A stretch of DNA of 64,000 nt from Streptomyces spirodelae (GCF_017676385.1 NZ_JAFFZN010000033.1:22363-86362); one strand, 5' to 3'. Shown: positions 34,274 to 43,964, numbered from the stretch's first letter. Notes: a model not told the origin generated them from the letters alone. Translations and numbers: made by a program.

Positions 34274-36358
34274 TTACCGCCCCACCCGGGACCCGTCCTC
34301 CGGCCACACAGCCACCACCGCCGGACGGACATACGTACCCGGCCCATCCGGCCAGGTGGACGCGGGCTTCTCCACCGAAGCCCCGTCCACCTCCCCGGGG
34401 TGCTGCACCGCAACCAGCACCCGACGGTCCTGCACCAGCGGACCGCAGGTCTCAGCACCCGTCGGCACGGTCAGGAATTGCCGCACCTCACCCTGCCGCG
34501 CCCCCGCCGTGGCGACGCCGAACAGCCCGTCGTGGGAGCCGAGCTTGTTGCCGTCCGTGGAGATCCACAGGTTGCCGAAGTCGTCGAAGGTGACATTGTC
34601 CGGGCAGGAGATCGGGCTGACCTGGTCCTTGGGGAACCCGCCGAAGTAGGTGCCCGGGTCCTCGGGGTCGCCGCAGACCAGGAAGAGCCGCCAGGAGAAG
34701 GCCCGCGAGGTGGGATCGTTGTGCCGCTCGGTGAGCTCCAGTACCTGACCGTGCTTGTTGGCGTTGCGCGGGTTGGCCTCGTCAGGGCCCGGCTTGCCGT
34801 CCTTGCCGCGGTCGGTGTTGTTGGTCAGCGCCACATACACCCGGCCGGTGCGCGGGCTGGGCTCGATGTCCTCGGGGCGGTCCATCTTGGTGGCGCCGGC
34901 CTTGTCGGCGGCCAGCCGGGTGAAGACGTACACCTCCTCGGCCGTCATGCCCTCGACGAAGGAGCGGTCGCCGCTGGCCAGCGGAATCCATGTGCCCGCG
35001 CCGTCGAACTCGCCGTCCTCGGGCAGCGTGCCCTTGCCGTCGATCTCGTCGGCCGGGCTGTCGCCGGTCAGCTTGGCGACATACAGGGTGCCCTCGTCCA
35101 GCAGCGACATGTTGTGGCGGCGGTCCTCGGCACTCCTCCCACGGCGCATCGTCTTCTTGGAGACGAACTTGTAGAAGTAGTCGAAGCGCTCGTCGTCGCC
35201 CATGTAGACGACCGCGTGCCCGTCCCGGGACAGCCGCGGCTGGGCCGCCTCGTGCTTGAAGCGGCCGAGCGAGGTGTGCTTGCGCGGCGTGGAGTCGGGG
35301 TCGTACGGGTCCAGCTCGACCACCCAGCCGAAGCGGTGCACCTCGTTGGGCTCCTTGGTCAGGTCGAAGCGCTCGTCGAACTGTTCCCAGCGCCGCTCAC
35401 TGGCCCCGCCCGTGACGCCGTAGCGCTTGAGGGTGGCGGCCCGCTCGGGGTCGGTCACCTTCTCGGCGTTGGCGAAGTACTGGTTGAAGTTCTCCTCGCC
35501 GGAGAGCACCGTGCCCCAGGGGGTGGTGCCGCCCGAGCAGTTGTTGAGCGTGCCCAGCACCCGGCGCCCGCGCGGGTCGGCCTCGGTGCGCAGCAGCTCG
35601 CCGCCGGCCGCCGGGCCGGTCAGCTCGAACGGCGTGGTGGCGGTGATCCGGCGGTTGAGCGGGTGGCGCGGTACGGCACGCAGCGCGCCGGTACGCCGCT
35701 CGCCTGCGACGGCGACCACGGACAGTCCGTGCGCGGCCCAGGCGATCTCCACCTGCTCGCGGGTGGGCTTCTCCGGGTCGTACCCGGAGAACATCAGCTC
35801 CTCGTCGGTGTACTCGTGGTTTGCCACCAGGAGCTGGTCGGCGCCATGGCCACGGTGCCGGGATCCCAGCGGCAGCAGCGTGAGGAAGTCGTTGTTGTAG
35901 CCGAACTGCCCGGCCTGCGCCTTGGCGCTCTGCCGCTCCGGGTCGAAGTCCGGCGCCCCGCGCAGGATCGGCTCACCCCACCGGATGACGATGTTCTGCC
36001 CGTACCCCTCGGGGACGGTGACCTTGTCGGCGGTGTTCGGCGCGACCGGCTCGAACCGCAGGCCCTTCGCCGCCCTTCCCGTCCTGCCGTGCTTGTGGCC
36101 CTTGCCTGCCGGTACGGCGGCCGCGGCCGACTCGGCACCGGGACCGGTCAGCCCGGTGCCCACAGCGGCGGCGCCGACGACGGCACCGGCACGCAGCACC
36201 GACCGGCGCGAGAGGGCACGAGCGATGACGTCGCCCACGTACTCGTTCGAGCTGGTGTTGGGCACCTCGTGGAAGCAGGCGTCGCCGCAGCGGTAGCGGC
36301 AGGTCATCGCTGATCTTCCCGTGGGGTGGGAGGTGAGCAGCGGCAGCGGCTTTCGCAT
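34274..36358 (-). CDS. phoX: PhoX-family alkaline phosphatase, Tat-exported
   Basis: 694 residues from ATG 36358, after a strong GGAGGAACGACG. A twin-arginine motif S-R-R-S-V-L-R (about residues 50-56) precedes a hydrophobic stretch and an A-x-A site, so it is exported folded. The mature part belongs to the PhoX/DUF839 family of Ca/Fe-dependent phosphomonoesterases, with N-N-C-S-G-G-T-T-P-W-G, E-E-N-F-N-Q-Y and C-P-D-N-V-T-F-D-D-F-G-N-L. It frees phosphate from organic esters outside the cell. A PHO box upstream (36419-36451) implies control by PhoP under phosphate limitation. Confidence 0.92.
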   Translation of the reverse strand: MRKPLPLLTSHPTGRSAMTCRYRCGDACFHEVPNTSSNEYVGDVIARALSRRSVLRAGAVVGAAAVGTGLTGPGAESAAAAVPAGKGHKHGRTGRAAKGLRFEPVAPNTADKVTVPEGYGQNIVIRWGEPILRGAPDFDPERQSAKAQAGQFGYNNDFLTLLPLGSRHRGHGADQLLVANHEYTDEELMFSGYDPEKPTREQVEIAWAAHGLSVVAVAGERRTGALRAVPRHPLNRRITATTPFELTGPAAGGELLRTEADPRGRRVLGTLNNCSGGTTPWGTVLSGEENFNQYFANAEKVTDPERAATLKRYGVTGGASERRWEQFDERFDLTKEPNEVHRFGWVVELDPYDPDSTPRKHTSLGRFKHEAAQPRLSRDGHAVVYMGDDERFDYFYKFVSKKTMRRGRSAEDRRHNMSLLDEGTLYVAKLTGDSPADEIDGKGTLPEDGEFDGAGTWIPLASGDRSFVEGMTAEEVYVFTRLAADKAGATKMDRPEDIEPSPRTGRVYVALTNNTDRGKDGKPGPDEANPRNANKHGQVLELTERHNDPTSRAFSWRLFLVCGDPEDPGTYFGGFPKDQVSPISCPDNVTFDDFGNLWISTDGNKLGSHDGLFGVATAGARQGEVRQFLTVPTGAETCGPLVQDRRVLVAVQHPGEVDGASVEKPASTWPDGPGTYVRPAVVAVWPEDGSRVGR

Positions 36359-36418
36359 CGTCGTTCCTCCGGTCTTGTACGCCGTACGCCGCCGTGACGC
36401 TATGGGCACGGGTACGCG

Positions 36419-36451
36419 CAGGGGCGACCTCGGAGTGAACCGCGGGTGAAT
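36419..36451 (-). promoter_or_regulatory. PHO box of phoX
   Basis: On the coding strand, three 11-bp units in tandem: ATTCACCCGCG, GTTCACTCCGA and GGTCGCCCCTG. These fit the Streptomyces PhoP direct-repeat consensus GTTCACC-like plus 4 nt; the third is weaker. Located 61-93 bp before the phoX start. Confidence 0.7.
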
Positions 36452-36474
36452 ACGTTGCCCCTGCGGGCTTGCCG

Positions 36475-36550
36475 CGCCGGGGAGGGGGGCCGCTGTCCCG
36501 CCGTTGCGGGCTGCGGGTTTCTTTCTGATTGTGGGGGCACGACCGCTCGG
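36475..36550 (-). repeat. partial dispersed intergenic repeat
   Basis: Reverse-orientation partial copy: read on the minus strand it holds aacccgcagcccgcaacggcgggacag, matching the element at 52198. Lies between phoX promoter and the small Cys protein. Confidence 0.5.
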
Positions 36551-36557
36551 GGCGCGG

Positions 36558-36779
36558 CTACTCGTCGAACGCGAGCCGCATGGCCTCCGCGTGCGCGATG
36601 GTCTCACCGATCCACTCCGGGGCGAGCGAGGTCTTCGCATAGTCGCGGGCACAGGGCAGACACGCGTACGCGCTGCCGCCGGGCCCGGAGCCCGTCTCGA
36701 TGATCGCGATCAGGGCCCGGTGCCGCACCGGCAGATCGCAGCGGCAACACGTGCCCGGGTTGGGCCCCTCGGAGTGCAC
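36558..36779 (-). CDS. small Cys-rich protein, homologue of the one at 23186
   Basis: 73 residues from GTG 36779, chosen because GGAGG lies 8 nt upstream; the longer frame to 36824 adds 15 low-complexity residues. It has C-C-R-C, then the strand A-L-I-A-I-I-E, A-C-L-P-C-A-R-D-Y-A and S-L-A-P-E-W-I. Two Cys pairs suggest a zinc-ribbon. Such proteins often accompany XRE/TPR regulators in Streptomyces, but this copy stands alone. Function unknown. Confidence 0.7.
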   Translation of the reverse strand: MHSEGPNPGTCCRCDLPVRHRALIAIIETGSGPGGSAYACLPCARDYAKTSLAPEWIGETIAHAEAMRLAFDE

Positions 36780-37120
36780 GCTGCCACCTCCTTCGCCGTC
36801 ACTGTCGTCGCTGGACCGCCACATTGCACATGACGCGCCGAGCTCATCACCGTGCGTCGCCCCCTCGGCGGAGCGGCCCGTGCCGCGGTCAGCGTCCCCG
36901 TCAAGGGGCCAACGCTCAGCCCACGCCGTATCGTGCCCGTCTCACGCGCGGTATTGAGCGTTCGTCGCCGTCTTCGTGCACGCATGTAGCCGTTCGATGA
37001 CTGTTGTTCTTCTCCTGCGACCGCCACCCACCAGGGGTGATCCACCACTCGCCGCCTTGACGCCGCGTGGCCGGAAACGGCGCGGGGAAAGGGGTGGCAC
37101 GCGGCCGATAGGATTCGGGT

Positions 37121-38731
37121 ATGGCGGCCACTGGATCAGAGCAGACGGGACCTGGGACGTACTACGTCTCGACCCCCATTTACTACGTGAACGACGCTCC
37201 CCACCTGGGCCACGCCTATACGACCGTCGCAGGCGACGTGCTCACCCGCTGGCACCGCCAGCGCGGCGAGAAGGTGTGGTACCTCACCGGCACGGACGAG
37301 CACGGTCAGAAGATCATGCGCACCGCGGAGGCCAACGGGGTCAGCCCGGGTGAGTGGTGCGACAAGCTTGTCGAGGAGTCGTGGAAGCCCCTCTGGAAGC
37401 ACCTGCGGATCGCGAACGACGACTTCATCCGCACCACCGAGAAGCGGCACACCGACCGCGTCCAGGAGTTCGTCCAGGACCTGTACGACCGCGGTGAGAT
37501 CTACCAGGGCGGCTACGAGGGTCCGTACTGCGTGCCCTGCGAGGAGTACAAAACGTACGGCGAACTCCTCGACGGAGAGGGAGAGTACGCGGGCCAGAAG
37601 CTCTGCCCGATCCACAAGAAGCCGGTGGAGATGCTCCAGGAGGAGAACTACTTCTTCAAGCTCTCCGCCTACGGCGAGAAGCTGCTCGCGCACTACGAGG
37701 CGAACCCGGAGTTCATCCAGCCCGAGTCGGCGCGCAACGAGGTCATGCAGTTCGTCCGGCAGGGCCTGGAGGACCTGTCGATCTCCCGCTCCACCTTCGA
37801 CTGGGGCATCAAGATCCCGTGGGACGACAAGCACGTCATCTACGTATGGGTCGACGCGCTGCTCAACTACGCCACCGCCGTCGGCTACGGCTCCGACCCG
37901 GAGAAGTTCCAGGAGACCTTCCCCGCCGATGTGCACCTGGTGGGCAAGGACATCCTCCGCTTCCACGCGGTGATCTGGCCCGCGATGCTGATGGCCAACG
38001 GGCTGCCGCTGCCCAAGCGGGTGGTCGCCAACGGCTGGCTGATGGTCGGCGGCGAGAAGATGTCCAAGTCCAACCTGACGGGCATCTCGCCGCACGAGCT
38101 CACCGACCACTTCGGCGTGGACGCCTACCGCTGGTACTTCCTGCGCGCCATCGCCTTCGGCCAGGACGGCTCCTTCTCCTGGGAGGACTTCTCGGCCCGC
38201 TACACCAGTGAGCTCGCCAACGACTACGGCAACCTGGCCTCCCGGGTGGCGGCCATGGTCGGCAAGTACTTCGAGGGCGCACTGCCCGAGGCCCTGGCAC
38301 CCGGCGAGGCCGAGCAGGCCATCGCGGACGGACTGGCCAAGGCGGCGCGCGAGGCGGACGAGCGGATCGGCGAACAGCTCGACTTCGCGGGCGGTATCGC
38401 CGCGATCTTCGACTTCATCAAGCAGGTCAACGGCTACCTCACCGAGCAGGCGCCGTGGAAGGCCGCCAAGGACGAGTCGGCCGAGGCGCAGGCCCGCCTC
38501 GCCACCATCCTCTACACCGCCGCCGAGGCCCTCCGCGCCTGCGCCGTGCTCCTCAACCCGGTGATGCCCGACTCCAGCGCCAAGCTGTGGGAGTCCCTCG
38601 GCGCCGAGCCGGCCCTCGGCCCGCTGTCCGAGCAGCGCGTCGCCGACGCCGCCGAGTGGGGCCGCCTCCCGGCGGGCACCACCGTCACCAAGGGCGCGGC
38701 GCTCTTCCCGCGGCTGGAGGAGACGAAGTAG
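37121..38731 (+). CDS. metG: methionyl-tRNA synthetase
   Basis: 536 residues. Charges tRNA-Met in the cytoplasm. Class I signatures are complete: H-L-G-H near residue 28 (the HIGH box) and K-M-S-K-S near residue 310. The connective domain has one C-x2-C pair (Y-C-V-P-C-E-E-Y, about residue 137) and L-C-P-I-H-K-K. No C-terminal EMAP tRNA-binding extension, as in the shorter actinobacterial type. AGGATTCGGGT lies just before the ATG. Single gene, followed by a bidirectional terminator. Confidence 0.97.
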   Translation: MAATGSEQTGPGTYYVSTPIYYVNDAPHLGHAYTTVAGDVLTRWHRQRGEKVWYLTGTDEHGQKIMRTAEANGVSPGEWCDKLVEESWKPLWKHLRIANDDFIRTTEKRHTDRVQEFVQDLYDRGEIYQGGYEGPYCVPCEEYKTYGELLDGEGEYAGQKLCPIHKKPVEMLQEENYFFKLSAYGEKLLAHYEANPEFIQPESARNEVMQFVRQGLEDLSISRSTFDWGIKIPWDDKHVIYVWVDALLNYATAVGYGSDPEKFQETFPADVHLVGKDILRFHAVIWPAMLMANGLPLPKRVVANGWLMVGGEKMSKSNLTGISPHELTDHFGVDAYRWYFLRAIAFGQDGSFSWEDFSARYTSELANDYGNLASRVAAMVGKYFEGALPEALAPGEAEQAIADGLAKAAREADERIGEQLDFAGGIAAIFDFIKQVNGYLTEQAPWKAAKDESAEAQARLATILYTAAEALRACAVLLNPVMPDSSAKLWESLGAEPALGPLSEQRVADAAEWGRLPAGTTVTKGAALFPRLEETK

Positions 38732-38754
38732 CAGCGCCCGCCCGGTCGTGCTCC

Positions 38755-38780
38755 GAGCCCCGCCCCCGAGGGCGGGGCTC
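38755..38780. terminator. bidirectional terminator between metG and Uma2 gene
   Basis: Perfect 11-bp stem gagccccgccc/gggcggggctc with loop ccga, 24 bp past the metG stop and 9 bp from the opposing stop. Confidence 0.8.
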
Positions 38781-38788
38781 ACGCGTTG

Positions 38789-39376
38789 TCAGGCGGGCCG
38801 GGCGCCGTCCCCGTACAACGGGAGGCACGAGGTGTCCACGGGTCGGGTGAACGGCGCCGGGAGCGGCAGCTCCTCCCCGTACTTGCCGTGCAGAACGCCT
38901 TGGTAGACGCCGTCGCGTGGATGCGTGTACAGCGCCCAGTCACCACCCCGCGGATCAACGACCAGCAGCGTGCGCACGCCCGCCGTCGCGTACCAGCCGT
39001 TCTTGGCGGTGACGTCCTTCGCCTTCTCCGACTTGGAGATCACCTCGACGGCCAGCTCGACATCGCCCGGGTCGACAAGCCATTCGTCGTCCTCCTCCCA
39101 CTCAGTGGGCAGGACGACGAGATCCGGGGTGCAGTAGTCGTCCGGGTCGTCGGGGAGGGCGATGGAGGACATCTCGTACGCGTCGAGCCCATCCGGGAGC
39201 TGTGGCGAGAGCTGCCTGGACAGTCTCTTGATCGTTCCCGCGTGCTTGCCACGCGGGGTCGGGGACATCACGAGCTTCCCTCCCAGGATCTCCACTCGCA
39301 GTCCGGTCGCCCTCTCGATCTCCTCCGCGACCTCGCGCAGGTTGCCGGGACGGGGGCTCAGTGCGGGCACCGTCAT
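38789..39376 (-). CDS. Uma2-family restriction-endonuclease-fold protein
   Basis: 195 residues from ATG 39376, preceded by GGAGGCGAACGATC. The PD-(D/E)xK-like Uma2 pattern is visible: Y-C-T-P-D-L-V-V-L-P near residue 110, V-E-L-A-V-E-V-I-S-K-S near 135 and V-R-T-L-L-V-V-D-P. Streptomyces encode many Uma2 proteins; their nuclease activity and target are largely untested. No mobile element or partner is adjacent. Confidence 0.85.
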   Translation of the reverse strand: MTVPALSPRPGNLREVAEEIERATGLRVEILGGKLVMSPTPRGKHAGTIKRLSRQLSPQLPDGLDAYEMSSIALPDDPDDYCTPDLVVLPTEWEEDDEWLVDPGDVELAVEVISKSEKAKDVTAKNGWYATAGVRTLLVVDPRGGDWALYTHPRDGVYQGVLHGKYGEELPLPAPFTRPVDTSCLPLYGDGARPA

Positions 39377-39502
39377 GATCGTTCGCCTCCACTCGGCGGC
39401 CGGGCAGGCTGCGTATGCCTTCACAGTATCGGGCATGCCACAGGCCCGGGTCCTGCTCAAGAACCCGGGCCCATGGCGTTGCCGAAAAGCGTGCGCCGCG
39501 CG

Positions 39503-41281
39503 CTACTGCGCCGGCTTCACCTGCGGAGGCTTCCGCACCGAGAGGTGGAGCTCCCGCAGCCGCGCGTCGTCGACCTCGCTGGGGGCGCCCATCATCAGGT
39601 CGAGGGCGTTGTTGTTGAGGGGGAAGGCGATGGTCTCGCGGATGTTGGGCTCGTCAGCCAGCAGCATCACGATGCGGTCGATGCCGGGCGCGATGCCGCC
39701 GTGCGGCGGGGCGCCGAAGCGGAAGGCGCGCAGCATGCCGCCGAACTCGCGCTCGACGTCGTCCTTGGAGTAGCCCGCGATGCCGAACGCCTCGAACATG
39801 ATCTCCGGTTCGTGGTTCCGGATCGCGCCGGAGGACAGCTCGACGCCGTTGCAGACGATGTCGTACTGCCAGGCCAGCACGTCCAGCGGGTCCTTGGTGC
39901 GCAGCGCCTCCAGGCCGCCCTGGGGCATCGAGAAGGGGTTGTGGGAGAACTCGATCTTGCCGGTCTCCTCGTCCTTCTCGAACATCGGGAAGTCCACGAT
40001 CCAGCAGAACCGGAAGACGTTCTCCTCGAAGTGCCCGGCGCGCTTGGCGGCCTCGACCCGGACCGCGCCCATGATCTTGGAGACCTCGTCGAACTCTCCC
40101 GCGCCGAAGAAGACCGCGTGGCCGGGGACCAGGCCGAGGGCCTCGGTCAGCGCCTTGACGTTGTCGTCCGTGAGGAACTTGGCGATGGGTCCGGAGAGCG
40201 AACCGTCCTCGGCGACCCGCACCCAGGCCAGGCCCTTGGCGCCCTGCTCGACGGCGAAGTCGCCCAGCGAGTCGAAGAACTTGCGCGGCTGCGAGGCGGT
40301 GTCCGGCACCGCGAGGGCGCGCACGTGCTTGTCCGCGAACGCCTTGAAGCCCGAGCCGGCGAAGATGTCGGAGACGTCCCTCAGCTCCAGCCGCGCCCGC
40401 AGGTCCGGCTTGTCCGAGCCGTACTTGACCATCGCCTCGCGGAAGGGGATGCGCGGGAACGGCGAGGTGACCTCGCGGCCCTCGCCCAGCTCCTGGAACA
40501 GCTCGGTCATCACCTTCTCGATGACGCCGAAGACGTCCTCCTGCTCGACGAAGCTCATCTCCATGTCGAGCTGGTAGAACTCGCCCGGCGAGCGGTCGGC
40601 GCGGGCGTCCTCGTCGCGGAAGCAGGGCGCGATCTGGAAGTACCGGTCGAAACCGGCGATCATCAGCAGCTGCTTGAACTGCTGCGGCGCCTGCGGCAGC
40701 GCGTAGAACCTCCCCGGGTGCAGCCGGGAGGGCACCAGGAAGTCGCGGGCGCCCTCGGGCGAGGTGGCCGACAGGATCGGGGTCGCCAGCTCGTTGAAGC
40801 CCTGGGCCACCATCTTCTCGCGGATGGCGGCGATGACCTTGCTGCGCAGCATCACGTTACGGTGCATGCGCTCGCGGCGCAGGTCGAGGAAGCGGTACTC
40901 CAGGCGCCGCTCCTCGTTGACGCCGTCCTCGGCGTTGATGGTGAAGGGGATCTGCTCTGCGCCGCCCAGCACCTCCACCTGGGCGACCTCGACCTCGATC
41001 TCACCGGTGGGCAGCTCGGGGTTGATGTTCTCCTCGCCACGCGCGGTGACCTTGCCGTCGATACGGAGGACGCTCTCCTTGGCCAGCGAGCTGAGCCGGT
41101 GGTTGATCTCGCTCGCCTCGTCGCGGACCACGAGCTGGACGATGCCGTAGTGGTCGCGAAGATCGATGAAGAGGATGCCGCCCAGGTTCCGGCGATTGTG
41201 CAGCCAGCCGCTCAGCCGGACGTCAGTGCCGACGTCCGTGGCGCGAAGCTCGCCGCAGGTGTGGGACCGGTACCGATGCAT
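39503..41281 (-). CDS. aspS: aspartyl-tRNA synthetase
   Basis: 592 residues from ATG 41281; ATG 41284 adds one Met. An N-terminal OB-fold anticodon domain (V-R-L-S-G-W-L-H-N-R-R, about 25) precedes the class II core, with F-L-D-L-R-R-E-R (motif 2 region), F-R-D-E-D-A-R-A-D-R and the motif 3 stretch G-G-I-A-P-G-I-D-R near 540. The GAD insertion domain between gives the usual bacterial length. Could be discriminating or non-discriminating; this was not resolved. Convergent-free, divergent from the phosphatase gene. Confidence 0.96.
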   Translation of the reverse strand: MHRYRSHTCGELRATDVGTDVRLSGWLHNRRNLGGILFIDLRDHYGIVQLVVRDEASEINHRLSSLAKESVLRIDGKVTARGEENINPELPTGEIEVEVAQVEVLGGAEQIPFTINAEDGVNEERRLEYRFLDLRRERMHRNVMLRSKVIAAIREKMVAQGFNELATPILSATSPEGARDFLVPSRLHPGRFYALPQAPQQFKQLLMIAGFDRYFQIAPCFRDEDARADRSPGEFYQLDMEMSFVEQEDVFGVIEKVMTELFQELGEGREVTSPFPRIPFREAMVKYGSDKPDLRARLELRDVSDIFAGSGFKAFADKHVRALAVPDTASQPRKFFDSLGDFAVEQGAKGLAWVRVAEDGSLSGPIAKFLTDDNVKALTEALGLVPGHAVFFGAGEFDEVSKIMGAVRVEAAKRAGHFEENVFRFCWIVDFPMFEKDEETGKIEFSHNPFSMPQGGLEALRTKDPLDVLAWQYDIVCNGVELSSGAIRNHEPEIMFEAFGIAGYSKDDVEREFGGMLRAFRFGAPPHGGIAPGIDRIVMLLADEPNIRETIAFPLNNNALDLMMGAPSEVDDARLRELHLSVRKPPQVKPAQ

Positions 41282-41399
41282 CATTCATCCAAGTCGTTCG
41301 GCTCAAGGGTCACAGTGGAATACCCCTCAGACTACCGCCCTGGGCTACCCTGCTTCGCCCCCGTTTCCGCAACCCATCAACTCTGCATAAAGTGGTGCA

Positions 41400-43964
41400 A
41401 TGCGCACCGTTGACGCCTTGGCGGCCCTCGGCGCCGGGCTCTGGGCCTGGGACAACGCCACAGGTCTGGTGACGCTCGACTCCCGCGCCGCCCGCCTGCT
41501 CGGCGTCGCTGACGAGGCCGCTCAGGCCCGTGCATACGCCGACACCCCCCGCACGGACACCCACCTCACGCTCTCCGGCAGCGCGGTCCGCTCCCACCTG
41601 CACGCCGTGGACTACATCGGCTTCCAGAACATCGTCACCCTGGCCCTCGCCGAGGACACGCCCGCCGAGGCGCTGCTGCGGGTGGTGGACGGCCAGGGGC
41701 GGGTGGAGCGGACCGTCCGCGTGGTCGTACGCCCCGTACCCACGGCCGGCCCCCGGGGCCCGGGCGGGCGGAGCGGACCGGAGAGCCCCGGCAGCCCCGA
41801 CGCCGCCGCGCGGCGCCCGAGAGCGCCGGAGTCCGCCGCAGCCCTCACCGGTCTGCTCTACGAGGTGCCCGAGCCGGAGAGCGCCACGGAAGCCCGCCGC
41901 CGCACGGCACCGGCCGCCCCCGGCGCCGCCCCGGAGGCCCCCGCCACTCCCGGGGGGCCCGGCGGGCCCGGCGGTGCGGACCGCGGCCCGATGGCCGAGT
42001 GGGACTGGCGGCGCAACCGGGAGGCGTTCCTGCTGGACACCGGGCGCGCACTCGCCGAGGCCCACAGCACGGCCGACGTGCTGCGGGTCGCCTCGTCACT
42101 GGCCATGCCCGGCTTCTCCCCGGAGGCGCTGGCCGTCTTCGTCGTCAGCGGCGAACAGCTCACCGTCTACGGCGCCTCGCCCGGCGCCCCGGCGCGGCCC
42201 GGCCACCCTTATGTGCCCGGTGGCGGCTACGGGCCGCGCGGCAGCGGCTCCCGGCTGCACCTGGCGGACCAGGACCCGGCGGCCGAGGCGGTACGGGGCG
42301 GCCGGGCGCTGTATCTGCACTCCCCGCAGGAGTACGCCGAACGCTTCCCCGCCGCCCGCCCCGCCGAGACCCAGCCCGGCCACGCCGCGTGGGCCTTTCT
42401 GCCGCTGACCGTCGCGGGGCGCACCATCGGCGCCTGGATGACGGCCTTCGCGCAGCCCGTGGCCTTCACCCCGGACGAGCGCGCCGTGCTGACGACGGTC
42501 GCACGGATGCTGGCGCAGTCGCTCTCGCGGGCCATGCTGAACGAGTCGGAGCGCGAGCTGGCGGCCCGGCTGCAGCGGGTGATGCGGCCCGCGCAGAGTC
42601 CCGCCGTCCCCGGTATGGACCTGGCGGCCCGCTATGTGCCGACCGGGGGCGGGCTGCAGGTCGGCGGCGACTGGTACGACGTGATCCCGCTGCCCTCGGG
42701 GCGTACCGCGCTGGTCATCGGCGACGTCCAGGGCCACGACGTACGCGCCGCAGGCATCATGGGCCAGTTGAGGGTGGCGGTGCGCGCCTACGCGGCCGAG
42801 GGGCACCACCCGGACGCGGTGCTCGCCCGCGCCTCCCGCTTCCTGCACGGGATGAGCGCGGGCGAACGTGTCAACGCGCCTCCGCCCACCGCGCCCGCCG
42901 ACGAGACCGTCGGCCTGCCGCACCCCGCCGCGACCGGCGACGAGAGCGAGCCCGACCACGCCGAGCCACGCTTCGCCACCTGCCTCTACGCCGAGGTCGA
43001 CCCGGAGACCGGCGTCCTGGACGTGGCCCGCGCCGGCCACCCCGACCTGGCCGTACAGCTTCCGGACGGCCCGATGCTGGTCCGCGCCACGGCCGGCGGC
43101 CTCCCGCTGGGCATCGAGCCGGACCCCGACTATCCCGTCACCCGGCTGGTGCTGGAGCCGGGAGAGCGGCTGCTGATGTGCACCGACGGGCTGATCGAGA
43201 CCGGCGGGCACGACCTGGAGACGGGCTGGGCACGGATCCGCGCGGTGGTGGAGGAGGCCACCCGCCGCACCGGGGCACGGAACGGCGGAGCAGCGCTGCT
43301 GGAGCAGGTGGCCGACGCACTGGTGCAGGCCGCACAGGCCGTACAGAGCGGCCTCGGTGTCGCGGGCGGCAGCACCGGGCGGGCTGCCGCCGGCGCCGTC
43401 GGCGCGGCACCCGGCCCGCTCGCCGGCCGGCGCGAGGACGACATCGCACTGCTGCTGCTCGCCCGGAGCCCCGCTGAGGCGGGCGCGCCCGCGGCCGGCG
43501 TCCCCTTCGCCACCCGGCGCACCGTGCTGACCGTCGCCCAGGCCCAGCCCGAACGGATCGCCGTCGCCCGCCACCAGCTGCGCGACCTGCTGCACGACTG
43601 GGAAGACCCCGACCAGGTGGACGGGGCCGTGCTGATGCTCTCCGAGATGCTGACGAACGTGCTGGTCCACACGGACGGGGACGCGGTGCTCGTCGCGGAG
43701 ATCACCACGCTCCGCGAGGGCGAGCGGCGCACGCTGCGGGTCAATGTCTCCGACCCCAGCGACGAGCTGCCGCACCGCCGCACGCCGGGCGAACTCGCCT
43801 CCTCGGGACGCGGTCTGATGCTGCTGGGCATGCTCGCCGACCGGTGGGGCGTGGACCCGCGGGGCGAGGGCAAGTGCATCTGGTTCGACATCCACGAACA
43901 GGACCCCGCAACCACCACCCCGATGGAACCCTCCCTCGCCCTCTGGGAGGGAGGCACCCCGTAA
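41400..43964 (+). CDS. PAS-GAF-SpoIIE phosphatase with C-terminal RsbW-like ATPase
   Basis: 854 residues. An N-terminal PAS-like segment (about 10-115), a Pro/Ala-rich linker (118-195), a GAF-like domain (about 205-385), a PP2C/SpoIIE phosphatase domain (about 400-685: G-G-D-W-Y-D-V-I-P, G-D-V-Q-G-H-D, D-G-L-I-E-T) and a HATPase_c_2 domain (about 715-845: L-S-E-M-L-T-N-V-L-V-H, S-S-G-R-G-L-M-L-L) are visible. Such proteins dephosphorylate anti-anti-sigma factors and may also phosphorylate them or bind sigma factors. This one joins both activities; its sigma partner is not encoded nearby. Confidence 0.9.
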   Translation: MRTVDALAALGAGLWAWDNATGLVTLDSRAARLLGVADEAAQARAYADTPRTDTHLTLSGSAVRSHLHAVDYIGFQNIVTLALAEDTPAEALLRVVDGQGRVERTVRVVVRPVPTAGPRGPGGRSGPESPGSPDAAARRPRAPESAAALTGLLYEVPEPESATEARRRTAPAAPGAAPEAPATPGGPGGPGGADRGPMAEWDWRRNREAFLLDTGRALAEAHSTADVLRVASSLAMPGFSPEALAVFVVSGEQLTVYGASPGAPARPGHPYVPGGGYGPRGSGSRLHLADQDPAAEAVRGGRALYLHSPQEYAERFPAARPAETQPGHAAWAFLPLTVAGRTIGAWMTAFAQPVAFTPDERAVLTTVARMLAQSLSRAMLNESERELAARLQRVMRPAQSPAVPGMDLAARYVPTGGGLQVGGDWYDVIPLPSGRTALVIGDVQGHDVRAAGIMGQLRVAVRAYAAEGHHPDAVLARASRFLHGMSAGERVNAPPPTAPADETVGLPHPAATGDESEPDHAEPRFATCLYAEVDPETGVLDVARAGHPDLAVQLPDGPMLVRATAGGLPLGIEPDPDYPVTRLVLEPGERLLMCTDGLIETGGHDLETGWARIRAVVEEATRRTGARNGGAALLEQVADALVQAAQAVQSGLGVAGGSTGRAAAGAVGAAPGPLAGRREDDIALLLLARSPAEAGAPAAGVPFATRRTVLTVAQAQPERIAVARHQLRDLLHDWEDPDQVDGAVLMLSEMLTNVLVHTDGDAVLVAEITTLREGERRTLRVNVSDPSDELPHRRTPGELASSGRGLMLLGMLADRWGVDPRGEGKCIWFDIHEQDPATTTPMEPSLALWEGGTP

